Source: Liolophura sinensis (lineage: Eukaryota > Mollusca > Polyplacophora > Chitonida > Chitonidae). Taken from it: DNA of 22,812 nt. Positions 9,325 to 20,285 of the stretch are shown here, in pieces. Every line of letters starts with the position of its first letter. Position 1 is the stretch's first letter. Where the stretch lies: NCBI RefSeq assembly GCF_032854445.1, contig NW_027018477.1, positions 1 to 22,812 on the forward strand, written 5' to 3'. The notes under the pieces were generated by a model. The model had not been told where the DNA came from. It searched no databases and was given only the letters and a program-made list of their open reading frames with translations. The position numbers and the translations under genes were made by a program.

Positions 9325-9872
9325 GATTATAAGTTATGTGCCCTTCGGTAGCCCAGAAGACGTCAAATCTTTGGGCCAAGCCCATTTAACTCATCCAGCA
9401 ATTGTCTTACTTCTAAGTCGAAGACAAACTCAATGTCTTTATCTATATGTTGAAAAACCACACCATTTGAATATAAAAACAACAAGGTACTTGATACAGT
9501 CTGCTGTAAAAAGTACAATTGAACACTGACCCACATCAATAAGGTGCCAAAAGATGCGCAATTGGGCCAGGCATCTCCAGCTGTTGAAAAATTGCAAATT
9601 TCCTTGGTTTCCATGGAGTAAGAGCCGTTGCTGGTCACGTGATTTTCACATAAATGCTCATTCAATTGTCGCTACAGCCAAAAGTATTGGTCGGAGAGCA
9701 ACGCGGTTTGCACCATTCGATTTCTCGTCACAAAATACGTCGGATTAGCCTCTTATCAGCAGCATTGGAACAGTTTTTCCACTTTGGGATTTTTGCCTGG
9801 GCTTTTTGCTAATTCAATTCGGCTACATTTACTATGTAATATCGCGACTGGTCATTACTATATTCAACTTTT
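9325..9872 (+). repeat. Monomer m18 (HOR position h1, type A)
   Basis: 548 nt. It is the third occurrence of TATATG and GAATATA (about 9444-9472) with TTGAAC and GCTGGTCAC. Confidence 0.97.
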
Positions 9873-10420
9873 GATTATAAGTTATGTGCCCTTCGGTAGC
9901 CCAGAAGACGTCAAATCTTTGGGCCAAGCCCATTTAACTCATCCAGCAATTGTCTTACTTCTAAGTCGAAGACAAACTCAATGTCTTTATCTACATGTTG
10001 AAAAACCACACCATTTGTATATAAAAAACACAAGGTACTTGATACAGTCTGCTGTAAAAAGTACAATTAAACACTGACCCACATCAATAAGGTGCCAAAA
10101 GATGCGCAATTGGGCCAGGCATCTCCAGCTGTTGAAAAATTGCAAATTTCCTTGGTTTCCATGGAGTAAGAGCCGTTGTTAGGCACGTGATTTTCACATA
10201 AATGCTCATTCAATTGTAGCTACAGCCATAAGTGTTGGTCGGAGAGCAACGCGGTTTGCACCATTCGATTTCTCGTCACAAAATACGGCGGATTAGCCTC
10301 TTATCAGCAGCATTGGAACAGTTTTTCCACTTTTGGATTTTTGCCTGGGCTTTTTGCTAATTCAGTTCGGCTACATTTACTATGTAATATCGCGACTGGT
10401 CATTACTATATTCAACTTTT
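9873..10420 (+). repeat. Monomer m19 (HOR position h2, type B)
   Basis: 548 nt. It has AAAAAACACAAGG, TTAAAC and ACGGCGG. It differs from m11 at TTCAGTTCGG near 10362. It is the last monomer in regular HOR order. Confidence 0.97.
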
Positions 10421-10968
10421 GATTATAAGTTATGTGCCCTTCGGTAGCCCAGAAGACGTCAAATCTTTGGGCCAAGCCCATTCAACTCATCCAGCAATTG
10501 TCTTACTTCTAAGTCGAAGACAAACTCAATGTCTTTATCTACATGTTGAAAAACCACACCATTTGTATATAAAAACAACAAGGTACTTGATACAGTCTGC
10601 TGTAAAAAGTACAATTGAACACTGACCCACATCAATAAGGTGCCAAAAGATGCGCAATTGGGCCAGGCATCTCCAGCTGTTGAAAAATTGCAAATTTCCT
10701 TGGTTTCCATGGAGTAAGAGCCGTTGCTGGTCACGTGATTTTCACATAAATGCTCATTCAATTGTCGCTACAGCCAAAAGTATTGGTCGGAGAGCAACGC
10801 GGTTTGCACCATTCGATTTCTCGTCACAAAATACGTCGGATTAGCCTCTTACCAGCAGCATTGGAACAGTTTTTCCACTTTTGGATTTTTGCCTGGGCTT
10901 TTTGCTAATTCAATTCGGCTACATTTACTATGTAATATCGCGACTGGTCATTACTATATTCAACTTTT
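10421..10968 (+). repeat. Monomer m20 (type A, outside the HOR order)
   Basis: 548 nt. It has TTGAAC, GCTGGTCAC and AAAAGTATT combined with CTTACCAGC and TTTTGGATTT. A private change is CCATTCAACTC near 10479. It begins the irregular part of the array. Confidence 0.96.
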
Positions 10969-11516
10969 GATTATAAGTTATGTGCCCTTCGGTAGCCCAG
11001 AAGACGTCAAATCTTTGGGCCAAGCCCATTTAACTCATCCAGCAATTGTCTTACTTCTAAGTCGAAGACAAACTCAATGTCTTTATCTACATGTTGAAAA
11101 ACCACACCATTTGTATATAAAAAACACAAGGTACTTGATACAGTCTGCTGTAAAAAGTACAATTAAACACTGACCCACATCAATAAGGTGCCAAAAGATG
11201 CGCAATTGGGCCAGGCATCTCCAGTTGTTGAAAAATTGCAAATTTCCTTGGTTTCCATGGAGTAAGAGCAGTTGTTAGGCACGTGATTTTCACATAAATG
11301 CTCATTCAATTGTCGCTACAGCCAAAAGTATTGGTCGGAGAGCAACGCGGTTTGCACCATTCGATTTCTCGTCACAAAATACGGCGGATTAGACTCTTGT
11401 CAGCAGCATTGGAACAGTTTTTCCACTTTTGGATTTTTGCCTGGGCTTTTTGCTAATTCAATTCGGCTACATTTACTATGTAATATCGCGACTGGTCATT
11501 ACTATATTCAACTTTT
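10969..11516 (+). repeat. Monomer m21 (mosaic, B front)
   Basis: 548 nt. TTAAAC and GTTAGGCAC are joined to TCGCTACAGC and AAAAGTATT. It carries ACGGCGG and private changes CCAGTTGTTG, GAGCAGTTG and AGACTCTTGTCAG (near 11225, 11267 and 11391). Confidence 0.96.
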
Positions 11517-12064
11517 GATTATAAGTTATGTGCCCTTCGGTAGCCCAAAAGACGTCAAATCTTTGGGCCAAGCCCATTTAACTCATCCAGCAATTGTCTT
11601 ACTTCTAAGTCGAAGACAAACTCAATGTCTTTATCTACATGTTGAAAAACCACACCATTTGTATATAAAAAACACAAGGTACTTGATACAGCCTGCTGTA
11701 AAAAGTACAATTAAACACTGACCCACATCAATAAGGTGCCAAAAGATGCGCAATTGGGCCAGGCATCTCCAGCTGTTGACAAATTGCAAATTTCCTTGGT
11801 TTCCATGGAGTAAGAGCCGTTGCTGGTCACGTGATTTTCACATAAATGCTCATTCAATTGTCGCTACAGCCAAAAGTATTGGTCGGAGAGCAACGCGGTT
11901 TGCACCATTCGATTTCTCGTCACAAAATACGTCGGATTAGCCTCTTACTAGCAGTATTGGAACAGTTTTTCCACTTTTGGAATTTTGCCTGGGCTTTTTG
12001 CTAATTCAATTCGGCTACATTTACTATGTAATATCGCGACTGGTCATTACTATAATCAACTTTT
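11517..12064 (+). repeat. Monomer m22 (mosaic, B front with h8-like back)
   Basis: 548 nt. The front has ACACAAGG and TTAAAC. The back has GTTGACAAATTG, GCTGGTCAC, CTTACTAGCAGTATT and TTTTGGAATTTTGCC as in h8. Private changes are GCCCAAAAGACG near 11544 and CAGCCTGCTG near 11690. Confidence 0.96.
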
Positions 12065-12612
12065 GATTATAAGTTATGTGCCCTTCGGTAGCCCAGAAGA
12101 CGTCAAATCTTTGGGCCAAGCCCATTTAACTCATCCAGCAATTGTCTTACTTCTAAGTCGAAGACAAACTCAATGTCTTTATCTACATGTTGAAAAACCA
12201 CACCATTTGTATATAAAAAACACAAGGTACTTGATACAGTCTGCTGTAAAAAGTACAATTAAACACTGACCCACATCAATAAGGTGCCAAAAGATGCGCA
12301 ATTGGGCCAGGCATCTCCAGCTGTTGAAAAATTGCAAATTTCCTTGGTTTCCATGGAGTAAGAGCCGTTGCTGGTCACGTGATTTTCACATAAATGCTCA
12401 TTCAATTGTCGCTACAGCCAAAAGTATTGGTCGGAGAGCAACGCGGTTTGCACCATTCGATTTCTCGTCACAAAATACGTCGGATTAGCCTCTTACCAGC
12501 AGCATTGGAACAGTTTTTCCACTTTTGGATTTTTGCCTGGGCTTTTTGCTAATTCAATTCGGCTACATTTACTATGTAATATCGCGACTGGTCATTACTA
12601 TATTCAACTTTT
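12065..12612 (+). repeat. Monomer m23 (mosaic, B front and A back)
   Basis: 548 nt. It has ACACAAGG and TTAAAC followed by GCTGGTCAC, AAAAGTATT, CTTACCAGC and TTTTGGATTT. The junction to m24 has TTTTAATTATAAG in place of TTTTGATTATAAG. Confidence 0.96.
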
Positions 12613-13160
12613 AATTATAAGTTATGTGCCCTTCGGTAGCCCAGAAGACGTCAAATCTTTGGGCCAAGCCCATTTAACTCATCCAGCAATTGTCTTACTT
12701 CTAAGTCGAAGACAAACTCAATGTCTTTATCTACATGTTGAAAAACCACACCATTTGTATATAAAAAACACAAGGTACTTGATACAGTCTGCTGTAAAAA
12801 GTACAATTAAACACTGACCCACATCAATAAGGTGCCAAAAGATGCGCAATTGGGCCAGGCATCTCCAGCTGTTGAAAAATTGCCAATTTCCTTGGTTTCC
12901 ATGGAGTAAGAGCCGTTGCTGGGCACGTGATTTTCACATAAATGCTCATTCAATTGTCGCTACAGCCAAAAGTATTGGTCGGAGAGCAACGCGGTTTGCA
13001 CCATTCGATTTCTCGTCACAAAATACGTCGGATTAGCCTCTTATCAGCAGCATTGGAACAGTTTTTCCACTTTTGGATTTTTGCCTGGGCTTTTTGCTAA
13101 TTCAATTCGGCTACATTTACTATGTAATATCGCGACTGGTCATTACTATAATCAACTTTT
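12613..13160 (+). repeat. Monomer m24 (mosaic with the GCTGGGCAC allele)
   Basis: 548 nt. It has TTAAAC and then GCTGGGCACGTG near 12917, an allele intermediate between A and B shared with m27 and m32. A private change is ATTGCCAATTT near 12879. The 3' end is ATAATCAAC. Confidence 0.96.
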
Positions 13161-13708
13161 GATTATAAGTTATGTGCCCTTCGGTAGCCCAGAAGACGTC
13201 AAATCTTTGGGCCAAGCCCATTTAACTCATCCAGCAATTGTCTTACTTCTAAGTCGAAGACAAACTCAATGTCTTTATCTACATGTTGAAAAACCACACC
13301 ATTTGTATATAAAAAACACAAGGTACTTGATACAGTCTGCTGTAAAAAGTATAATTAAACACTGACCCACATCAATAAGGTGCCAAAAGATGCGCAATTG
13401 GGCCAGGCATCTCCAGCTGTTGAAAAATTGCAAATTTCCTTGGTTTCCATGGAGTAAGAGCCGTTGCTGGTCACGTGATTTTCACATAAATGCTCATTCA
13501 ATTGTCGCTACAGCCAAAAGTATTGGTCGGAGAGCAACGCGGTTTGCACCATTCGATTTCTCGTCACAAAATACGTCGGATTAGCCTCTTATCAGCAGCA
13601 TTGGAACAGTTTTTCCACTTTTGGATTTTTGCCTGGGCTTTTTGCTAATTAAATTCGGCTACATTTACTATATAATATCGCGACTGGTCATTACTATAGT
13701 CAACTTTT
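13161..13708 (+). repeat. Monomer m25 (mosaic with GTATAATTAAAC and CTATATAATA)
   Basis: 548 nt. It has GTATAATTAAAC near 13349, an A-type middle, CTAATTAAATTCGG and CTATATAATA near 13667. The 3' end is ATAGTCAAC. Its closest relative is m34. Confidence 0.96.
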
Positions 13709-14256
13709 GATTATAAGTTATGTGCCCTTCGGTAGCCCAGAAGACGTCAAATCTTTGGGCCAAGCCCATTTAACTCATCCAGCAATTGTCTTACTTCTAA
13801 GTCGAAGACAAACTCAATGTCTTTATCTACATGTTGAAAAACCACACCATTTGTATATAAAAAACACAAGGTACTTGATACAGTCTGCTGTAAAAAGTAC
13901 AATTAAACACTGACCCACATCAATAAGGTGCCAAAAGATGCGCAATTGGGCCAGGCATCTCCAGCTGTTGAAAAATTGCAAATTTCCTTGGTTTCCATGG
14001 AGTAAGAGCCGTTGTTAGGCACGTGATTTTCACATAAATGCTCATTCAATTGTAGCTACAGCCATAAGTGTTGGTCGGAGAGCAACGCGGTTTGCACCAT
14101 TCGATTTCTCGTCACAAAATACGTCGGATTAGCCTCTTACTAGCAGTATTGGAATAGTTTTTCCACTTTTGGATTTTTGCCTGGGCTTTTTGCTAATTCA
14201 ATTCGGCTACATTTACTATGTAATATCGCGACTGGTCATTACTATAGTCAACTTTT
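13709..14256 (+). repeat. Monomer m26 (type B with GGAATAG)
   Basis: 548 nt. It is type B at the main sites, then CTTACTAGCAGTATTGGAATAG near 14136, with TTTTGGATTT and an ATAGTCAAC end. The GGAATAG variant recurs only in m38. Confidence 0.96.
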
Positions 14257-14804
14257 GATTATAAGTTATGTGCCCTTCGGTAGCCCAGAAGACGTCAAAT
14301 CTTTGGGCCAAGCCCATTTAACTCATCCAGCAATTGTCTTACTTCTAAGTCGAAGACAAACTCAATGTCTTTATCTACATGTTGAAAAACCACACCATTT
14401 GTATATAAAAACAACAAGGTACTTGATACAGTCTGCTGTAAAAAGTATAATTAAACACTGACCCACATCAATAAGGTGCCAAAAGATGCGCAATTGGGCC
14501 AGGCATCTCCAGCTGTTGAAAAATTGCAAATTTCCTTGGTTTCCATGGAGTAAGAGCCGTTGCTGGGCACGTGATTTTCACATAAATGCTCATTCAATTG
14601 TCGCTACAGCCAAAAGTATTGGTCGGAGAGCAACGCGGTTTGCACCATTCGATTTCTCGTCACAAAATACGTCGGATTAGCCTCTTATCAGCAGCATTGG
14701 AACAGTTTTTCCACTTTGGGATTTTTGCCTGGGCTTTTTCCTAATTCAATTCGGCTACATTTACTATGTAATATCGCGACTGGTCATTACTATAATCAAC
14801 TTTT
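14257..14804 (+). repeat. Monomer m27 (mosaic with the GCTGGGCAC allele)
   Basis: 548 nt. It has GTATAATTAAAC, GCTGGGCAC, AAAAGTATT and the rare CTTTTTCCTAATTC near 14735, shared with m39. Confidence 0.96.
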
Positions 14805-15352
14805 GATTATAAGTTATGTGCCCTTCGGTAGCCCAGAAGACGTCAAATCTTTGGGCCAAGCCCATTTAACTCATCCAGCAATTGTCTTACTTCTAAGTCG
14901 AAGACAAACTCAATGTCTTTATCTACATGTTGAAAAACCACACCATTTGTATATAAAAAACACAAGGTACTTGATACAGTCTGCTGTAAAAAGTATAATT
15001 AAACACTGACCCACATCAATAAGGTGCCAAAAGATGCGCAATTGGGCCAGGCATCTCCAGCTTTTGAAAAATTGCAAATTTCCTTGGTTTCCATGGAGTA
15101 AGAGCCGTTGTTAGGCACGTGATTTTCACATAAATGCTCATTCAATTGTCGCTAGAGCCAAAAGTATTGGTCGGAGAGCAACGCGGTTTGCACCATTCGA
15201 TTTCTCGTCACAAAATACGGCGGATTAGCCTCTTATTAGCAGCATTGGAACAGTTTTTCCACTTTTGGATTTTTGCCTGGGCTTTTTGCTAATTCAATTC
15301 GGCTACATTTACTATGTAATATCGCGACTGGTCATTACTATAATCAACTTTT
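14805..15352 (+). repeat. Monomer m28 (mosaic with CCAGCTTTTG)
   Basis: 548 nt. It has GTATAATTAAAC, CCAGCTTTTG near 15057, GTTAGGCAC with TCGCTAGAGCC, ACGGCGG and CTTATTAGCAGC. m40 carries the same series apart from TCGCTAGAGCC. Confidence 0.96.
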
Positions 15353-15900
15353 GATTATAAGTTATGTGCCCTTCGGTAGCCCAGAAGACGTCAAATCTTT
15401 GGGCCAAGCCCATTTAACTCATCCAGCAATTGTCTTACTTCTAAGTCGAAGACAAACTCAATGTCTTTATCTACATGTTGAAAAACCACACCATTTGTAT
15501 ATAAAAACAACAAGGTACTTGATACAGTCTGCTGTAAAAAGTACAATTGAACACTGACCCACATCAATAAGGTGCCAAAAGATGCGCAATTGGGCCAGGC
15601 ATCTCCAGCTGTTGAAAAATTGCAAATTTCCTTGGTTTCCATGGAGTAAGAGCCGTTGCTGGTCACGTGATTTTCACATAAATGCTCATTCAATTGTAGC
15701 TACAGCCAAAAGTATTGGTCGGAGAGCAACGCGGTTTGCACCATTCGATTTCTCGTCACAAAATACGTCGGATTAGCCTCTTATCAGCAGCATTGGAACA
15801 GTTTTTCCACTTTTGGATTTTTGCCTGGTCTTTTTGCTCAATAAATTCGCCTACATTTACTATGTAATATCGCTACTGGTCATTACTATAGTCAACTTTT
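15353..15900 (+). repeat. Monomer m29 (type A front with a divergent 3' block)
   Basis: 548 nt. It has TTGAAC and GCTGGTCAC with TAGCTACAGC. Five or more clustered changes at about 15826-15873 (CCTGGTC, CTCAATAAATTCGCC, CGCTACTGG) are otherwise seen only in m41. Confidence 0.96.
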
Positions 15901-16448
15901 GATTATAAGTTATGTGCCCTTCGGTAGCCCAGAAGACGTCAAATCTTTGGGCCAAGCCCATTTAACTCATCCAGCAATTGTCTTACTTCTAAGTCGAACA
16001 CAAACTCAATGTCTTTATCTACATGTTGAAAAACCACACCATTTGTATATAAAAAACACAAGGTACTTGATACAGTCTGCTGTAAAAAGTACAATTAAAC
16101 ACTGACCCACATCAATAAGGTGCCAAAAGATGCGCAATTGGGCCAGGCATCTCCAGCTGTTGAAAAATTGCAAATTTCCTTGGTTTCCATGGAGTAAGAG
16201 CCGTTGTTAGGCACGTGATTTTCACATAAATGCTCATTCAGTTGTAGCTACAGCCATAAGTGTTGGTCGGAGAGCAACGCGGTTTGCACCATTCGATTTC
16301 TCGTCACAAAATACGTCGGATTAGCCTCTTACCAGCAGCATTGGAACAGTTTTTCCACTTTTGGATTTTTGCCTTGGCTTTTTGCTAATTCAATTCGGCT
16401 ACATTTACTATGTAATATCGCGACTGGTCATTACTATATTCAACTTTT
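15901..16448 (+). repeat. Monomer m30 (type B with CGAACACAAAC)
   Basis: 548 nt. CGAACACAAAC near 15997 breaks the conserved hairpin stem and is shared only with m42. It also has TTCAGTTGTAGC, GCCTTGGC and an end of CAACTTTTTATT, the last also found at the m36/m37 junction. Confidence 0.96.
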
Positions 16449-16996
16449 TATTATAAGTTATGTGCCCTTCGGTAGCCCAGAAGACGTCAAATCTTTGGGC
16501 CAAGCCCATTTAACTCATCCAGCAATTGTCTTACTTCTAAGTCGAAGACAAACTCAATGTCTTTATCTACATGTTGAAAAACCACACCATTTGTATATAA
16601 AAACAACAAGGTACTTGATACAGTCTGCTGTAAAAAGTACAATTAAACACTGACCCACATCAATAAGGTGCCAAAAGATGCGCAATTGGGCCAGGCATCT
16701 CCAGCTGTTGAAAAATTGCAAATTTCCTTGGTTTCCATGGAGTAAGAGCCGTTGTTAGGCACGTGATTTTCACATAAATGCTCATTCAATTGTCGCTACA
16801 GCCATAAGTGTTGGTCGGAGAGCAACGCGGTTTGCACCATTCGATTTCTCGTCACAAAATACGTCGGATTAGTCTCTTATCAGCCGCATTGGAACAGTTT
16901 TTTTACTTTGGGATTTTTGCCTGGGATTTTTGCTAATTCAATTCGGCTACATTTACTATGTAATATCGCGACTGGTCATTACTATAATCAACTTTT
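16449..16996 (+). repeat. Monomer m31 (mosaic B)
   Basis: 548 nt. It has TTAAAC and GTTAGGCAC with TCGCTACAGC and ATAAGTGTT. Private changes are TTAGTCTC, CAGCCGC, TTTTTTTAC and CTGGGATTTTTGC near 16871-16930. Confidence 0.96.
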
Positions 16997-17544
16997 GATT
17001 ATAAGTTATGTGCCCTTCGGTAGCCCAGAAGACGTCAAATCTTTGGGCCAAGCCCATTTAACTCATCCAGCAATTGTCTTACTTCTAAGTCGAAGACAAA
17101 CTCAATGTCTTTATCTACATGTTGAAAAACCACACCATTTGTATATTAAAAACACAAGGTACTTGATACAGTCTGCTGTAAAAAGTACAATTAAACACTG
17201 ACCCACATCAATAAGGTGCAAAAAGATGCGCAATTGGGCCAGGCATCTCCAGCTGTTGAAAAATTGCAAATTTCCTTGGTTTCCATGGAGTAAGAGCCGT
17301 TGCTGGGCACGTGATTTTCACATAAATGCTCATTCAATTGTCGCTACAGCCAAAAGTATTGGTCGGAGAGCAACGCGGTTTGCACCATTCGATTTCTCGT
17401 CACAAAATACGTCGGATTAGCCTCTTATCAGCAGCATTGGAACAGTTTTTCCACTTTTGGATTTTTGCCTGGGCTTTTTGCTAATTCAATTCGGCTACAT
17501 TTACTATGTAATATCGCGACTGGTCATTTCTATAATCAACTTTT
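16997..17544 (+). repeat. Monomer m32 (mosaic with the GCTGGGCAC allele)
   Basis: 548 nt. It resembles m24, with GCTGGGCAC near 17303 and an ATAATCAAC end. A private change converts the TATA-like motif to GTATATTAAAAAC near 17142, and another gives CATTTCTATAATC near 17526. Confidence 0.96.
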
Positions 17545-18092
17545 GATTATAAGTTATGTGCCCTTCGGTAGCCCAGAAGACGTCAAATCTTTGGGCCAAG
17601 CCCATTTAACTCATCCAGCAATTGTCTTACTTCTAAGTCGAAGACAAACTCAATGTCTTTATCTACATGTTGAAAAACCACACCATTTGTATATAAAAAA
17701 CACAAGGTACTTGATACAGTCTGCTGTAAAAAGTATAATTAAACACTGACCCACATCAATAAGGTGCCAAAAGATGCGCAATTGGGCCAGGCATCTCCAG
17801 CTGTTGAAAAATTGCAAATTTCCTTGGTTTCCATGGAGTAAGAGCCGTTGTTAGGCACGTGATTTTCACATAAATGCTCATTCAATTGTCGCTACAGACA
17901 AAAGTATTGGTCGGAGAGCAACGCGGTTTGCACCATTCGATTTCTCGTCACAAAATACGTCGGATTAGCTTCTTATCAGCAGCATTGGAACAGTTTTTCC
18001 ACTTTTGGATTTTTGCCTGGGCTTTTTGCTAATTAAATTCGGCTACATTTACTATATAATATCGCGACTGGTCATTACTATATTCAACTTTT
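17545..18092 (+). repeat. Monomer m33 (mosaic)
   Basis: 548 nt. It has GTATAATTAAAC, GTTAGGCAC with TCGCTACAGACAAAAG, TTAGCTTCTTATC, CTAATTAAATTCGG and CTATATAATA. Its 3' third is the same as that of m34. CAGACAAAAG recurs in m37. Confidence 0.96.
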
Positions 18093-18641
18093 GATTATAA
18101 GTTATGTGCCCTTCGGTAGCCCAGAAGACGTCAAATCTTTGGGCCAAGCCCATTTAACTCATCCAGCAATTGTCTTATTTCTAAGTCGAAGACAAACTCA
18201 ATGTCTTTATCTACATGTTGAAAAACCACACCATTTGTATATAAAAAAACACAAGGTACTTGATACAGTCTGCTGTAAAAAGTATAATTAAACACTGACC
18301 CACATCAATAAGGTGCCAAAAGATGCGCAATTGGGCCAGGCATCTCCAGCTGTTGAAAAATTGCAAATTTCCTTGGTTTCCATGGAGTAAGAGCCGTTGC
18401 TGGTCACGTGATTTTCACATAAATGCTCATTCAATTGTCGCTACAGCCAAAAGTATTGGTCGGAGAGCAACGCGGTTTGCACCATTCGATTTCTCGTCAC
18501 AAAATACGTCGGATTAGCCTCTTATCAGCAGCATTGGAACAGTTTTTCCACTTTTGGATTTTTGCCTGGGCTTTTTGCTAATTAAATTCGGCTACATTTA
18601 CTATATAATATCGCGACTGGTCATTACTATATTCAACTTTT
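18093..18641 (+). repeat. Monomer m34 (mosaic, m25-like)
   Basis: 549 nt; the extra base is in ATAAAAAAACACAAGG near 18242. It has GTATAATTAAAC, GCTGGTCAC, CTAATTAAATTCGG and CTATATAATA, as in m25. A private change is CTTATTTCTAAG near 18175. Confidence 0.96.
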
Positions 18642-19189
18642 GATTATAAGTTATGTGCCCTTCGGTAGCCCAGAAGACGTCAAATCTTTGGGCCAAGCCC
18701 ATTTAACTCATCCAGCAATTGTCTTACTTCTAAGTCGAAGACAAACTCAATGTCTTTATCTACATGTTGAAAAACCACACCATTTGTATATAAAAAACAC
18801 AAGGTACTTGATACAGTCTGCTGTAAAAAGTACAATTAAACACTGACCCACATCAATAAGGTGCCAAAAGATGCGCAATTGGGCCAGGCATCTCCAGCTG
18901 TTGAAAAATTGCAAATTTCCTTGGTTTCCATGGAGTAAGAGCCGTTGTTAGGCACGTGATTTTCACATAAATGCTCATTCAATTGTAGCTACAGCCATAA
19001 GTGTTGGTCGGAGAGCAACGCGGTTTGCACCATTCGATTTCTCGTCACAAAATACGTCGGATTAGCCTCTTACCAGCAGCATTGGAACAGTTTTTCCACT
19101 TTGGGATTTTTGCCTTGGCTTTTTGCTAATTAAATTCGGCTACATTTACTATGTAATATCGCGACTGGTCATTACTATAGTCAACTTTT
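18642..19189 (+). repeat. Monomer m35 (type B)
   Basis: 548 nt. It is type B at all main sites with CTTACCAGC, TTGGGATTT, GCCTTGGC, CTAATTAAATTCGG and an ATAGTCAAC end. It is almost the same as m36, suggesting a recent one-unit duplication. Confidence 0.96.
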
Positions 19190-19737
19190 GATTATAAGTT
19201 ATGTGCCCTTCGGTAGCCCAGAAGACGTCAAATCTTTGGGCCAAGCCCATTTAACTCATCCAGCAATTGTCTTACTTCTAAGTCGAAGACAAACTCAATG
19301 TCTTTATCTACATGTTGAAAAACCACACCATTTGTATATAAAAAACACAAGGTACTTGATACAGTCTGCTGTAAAAAGTACAATTAAACACTGACCCACA
19401 TCAATAAGGTGCCAAAAGATGCGCAATTGGGCCAGGCATCTCCAGCTGTTGAAAAATTGCAAATTTCCTTGGTTTCCATGGAGTAAGAGCCGTTGTTAGG
19501 CACGTGATTTTCACATAAATGCTCATTCAATTGTAGCTACAGCCATAAGTGTTGGTCGGAGAGCAACGCGGTTTGCACCATTCGATTTCTCGTCACAAAA
19601 TACGTCGGATTAGCCTCTTACCAGCAGCATTGGAACAGTTTTTCCACTTTGGGATTTTTGCCTTGGCTTTTTGCTAATTCAATTCGGCTACATTTACTAT
19701 GTAATATCGCGACTGGTCATTACTATATTCAACTTTT
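19190..19737 (+). repeat. Monomer m36 (type B)
   Basis: 548 nt. It is near-identical to m35 until the 3' end, which switches to CTAATTCAATTCGG, ATATTCAAC and CAACTTTTTATT as in m30. Confidence 0.96.
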
Positions 19738-20285
19738 TATTATAAGTTATGTGCCCTTCGGTAGCCCAGAAGACGTCAAATCTTTGGGCCAAGCCCATTT
19801 AACTCATCCAGCAATTGCCTTACTTCTAAGTCGAAGACAAACTCAATGTCTTTATCTACATGTTGAAAAACCACACCATTTGTATATAAAAACAACAAGG
19901 TACTTGATACAGTCTGCTGTAAAAAGTACAATTAAACACTGACCCACATCAATAAGGTGCAAAAAGATGCGCAATTGGGCCAGGCATCTCCAGCTGTTGA
20001 AAAATTGCAAATTTCCTTGGTTTCCATGGAGTAAGAGCCGTTGCTGTTCACGTGATTTTCACATAAATGCTCATTCAATTGTCGCTACAGACAAAAGTAT
20101 TGGTCGGAGAGCAACGCGGTTTGCACCATTCGATTTCTCGTCACAAAATACGTCGGATTAGCCTCTTACTAGCAGTATTGGAACAGTTTTTCCACTTTTG
20201 GATTCTTGCCTGGGCTTTTTGCTAATTCAATTCGGCTACATTTTTTATGTAATATCGCGACTGGTCATTACTATAGTCAACTTTT
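19738..20285 (+). repeat. Monomer m37 (mosaic)
   Basis: 548 nt. It has TTAAAC followed by GCTGTTCACGTGA near 20042, CAGACAAAAG, CTTACTAGCAGTATT, GGATTCTTGCC and ACATTTTTTATG. Another private change is AATTGCCTTAC near 19814. Confidence 0.96.

Larger units (their letters stand above)
9325..10420 (+). repeat. Higher-order repeat copy 3, first two monomers only (m18-m19)
   Basis: These two monomers repeat h1 and h2 of the eight-monomer unit. m18 carries TATATG and GAATATA; m19 carries the ACAC allele, ACGGCGG and TTTTGGATTT. One private change in m19 is TTCAGTTCGG. The next monomer (m20) is not h3, so the regular order stops here. Confidence 0.9.
14805..16448 (+). repeat. Second longer-range repeat, left copy (m28-m30)
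   Basis: Three consecutive monomers recur 12 units later at 21396-22812. Shared rare variants are CCAGCTTTTG and ATTAGCAGC (m28), a divergent block with CTCAATAAATTCGCC and CGCTACTGG (m29), and CGAACACAAAC (m30). Matches also extend into the 3' parts of m26 (GGAATAG) and m27 (CTTTTTCCTAATTC), which resemble m38 and m39. Confidence 0.88.
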
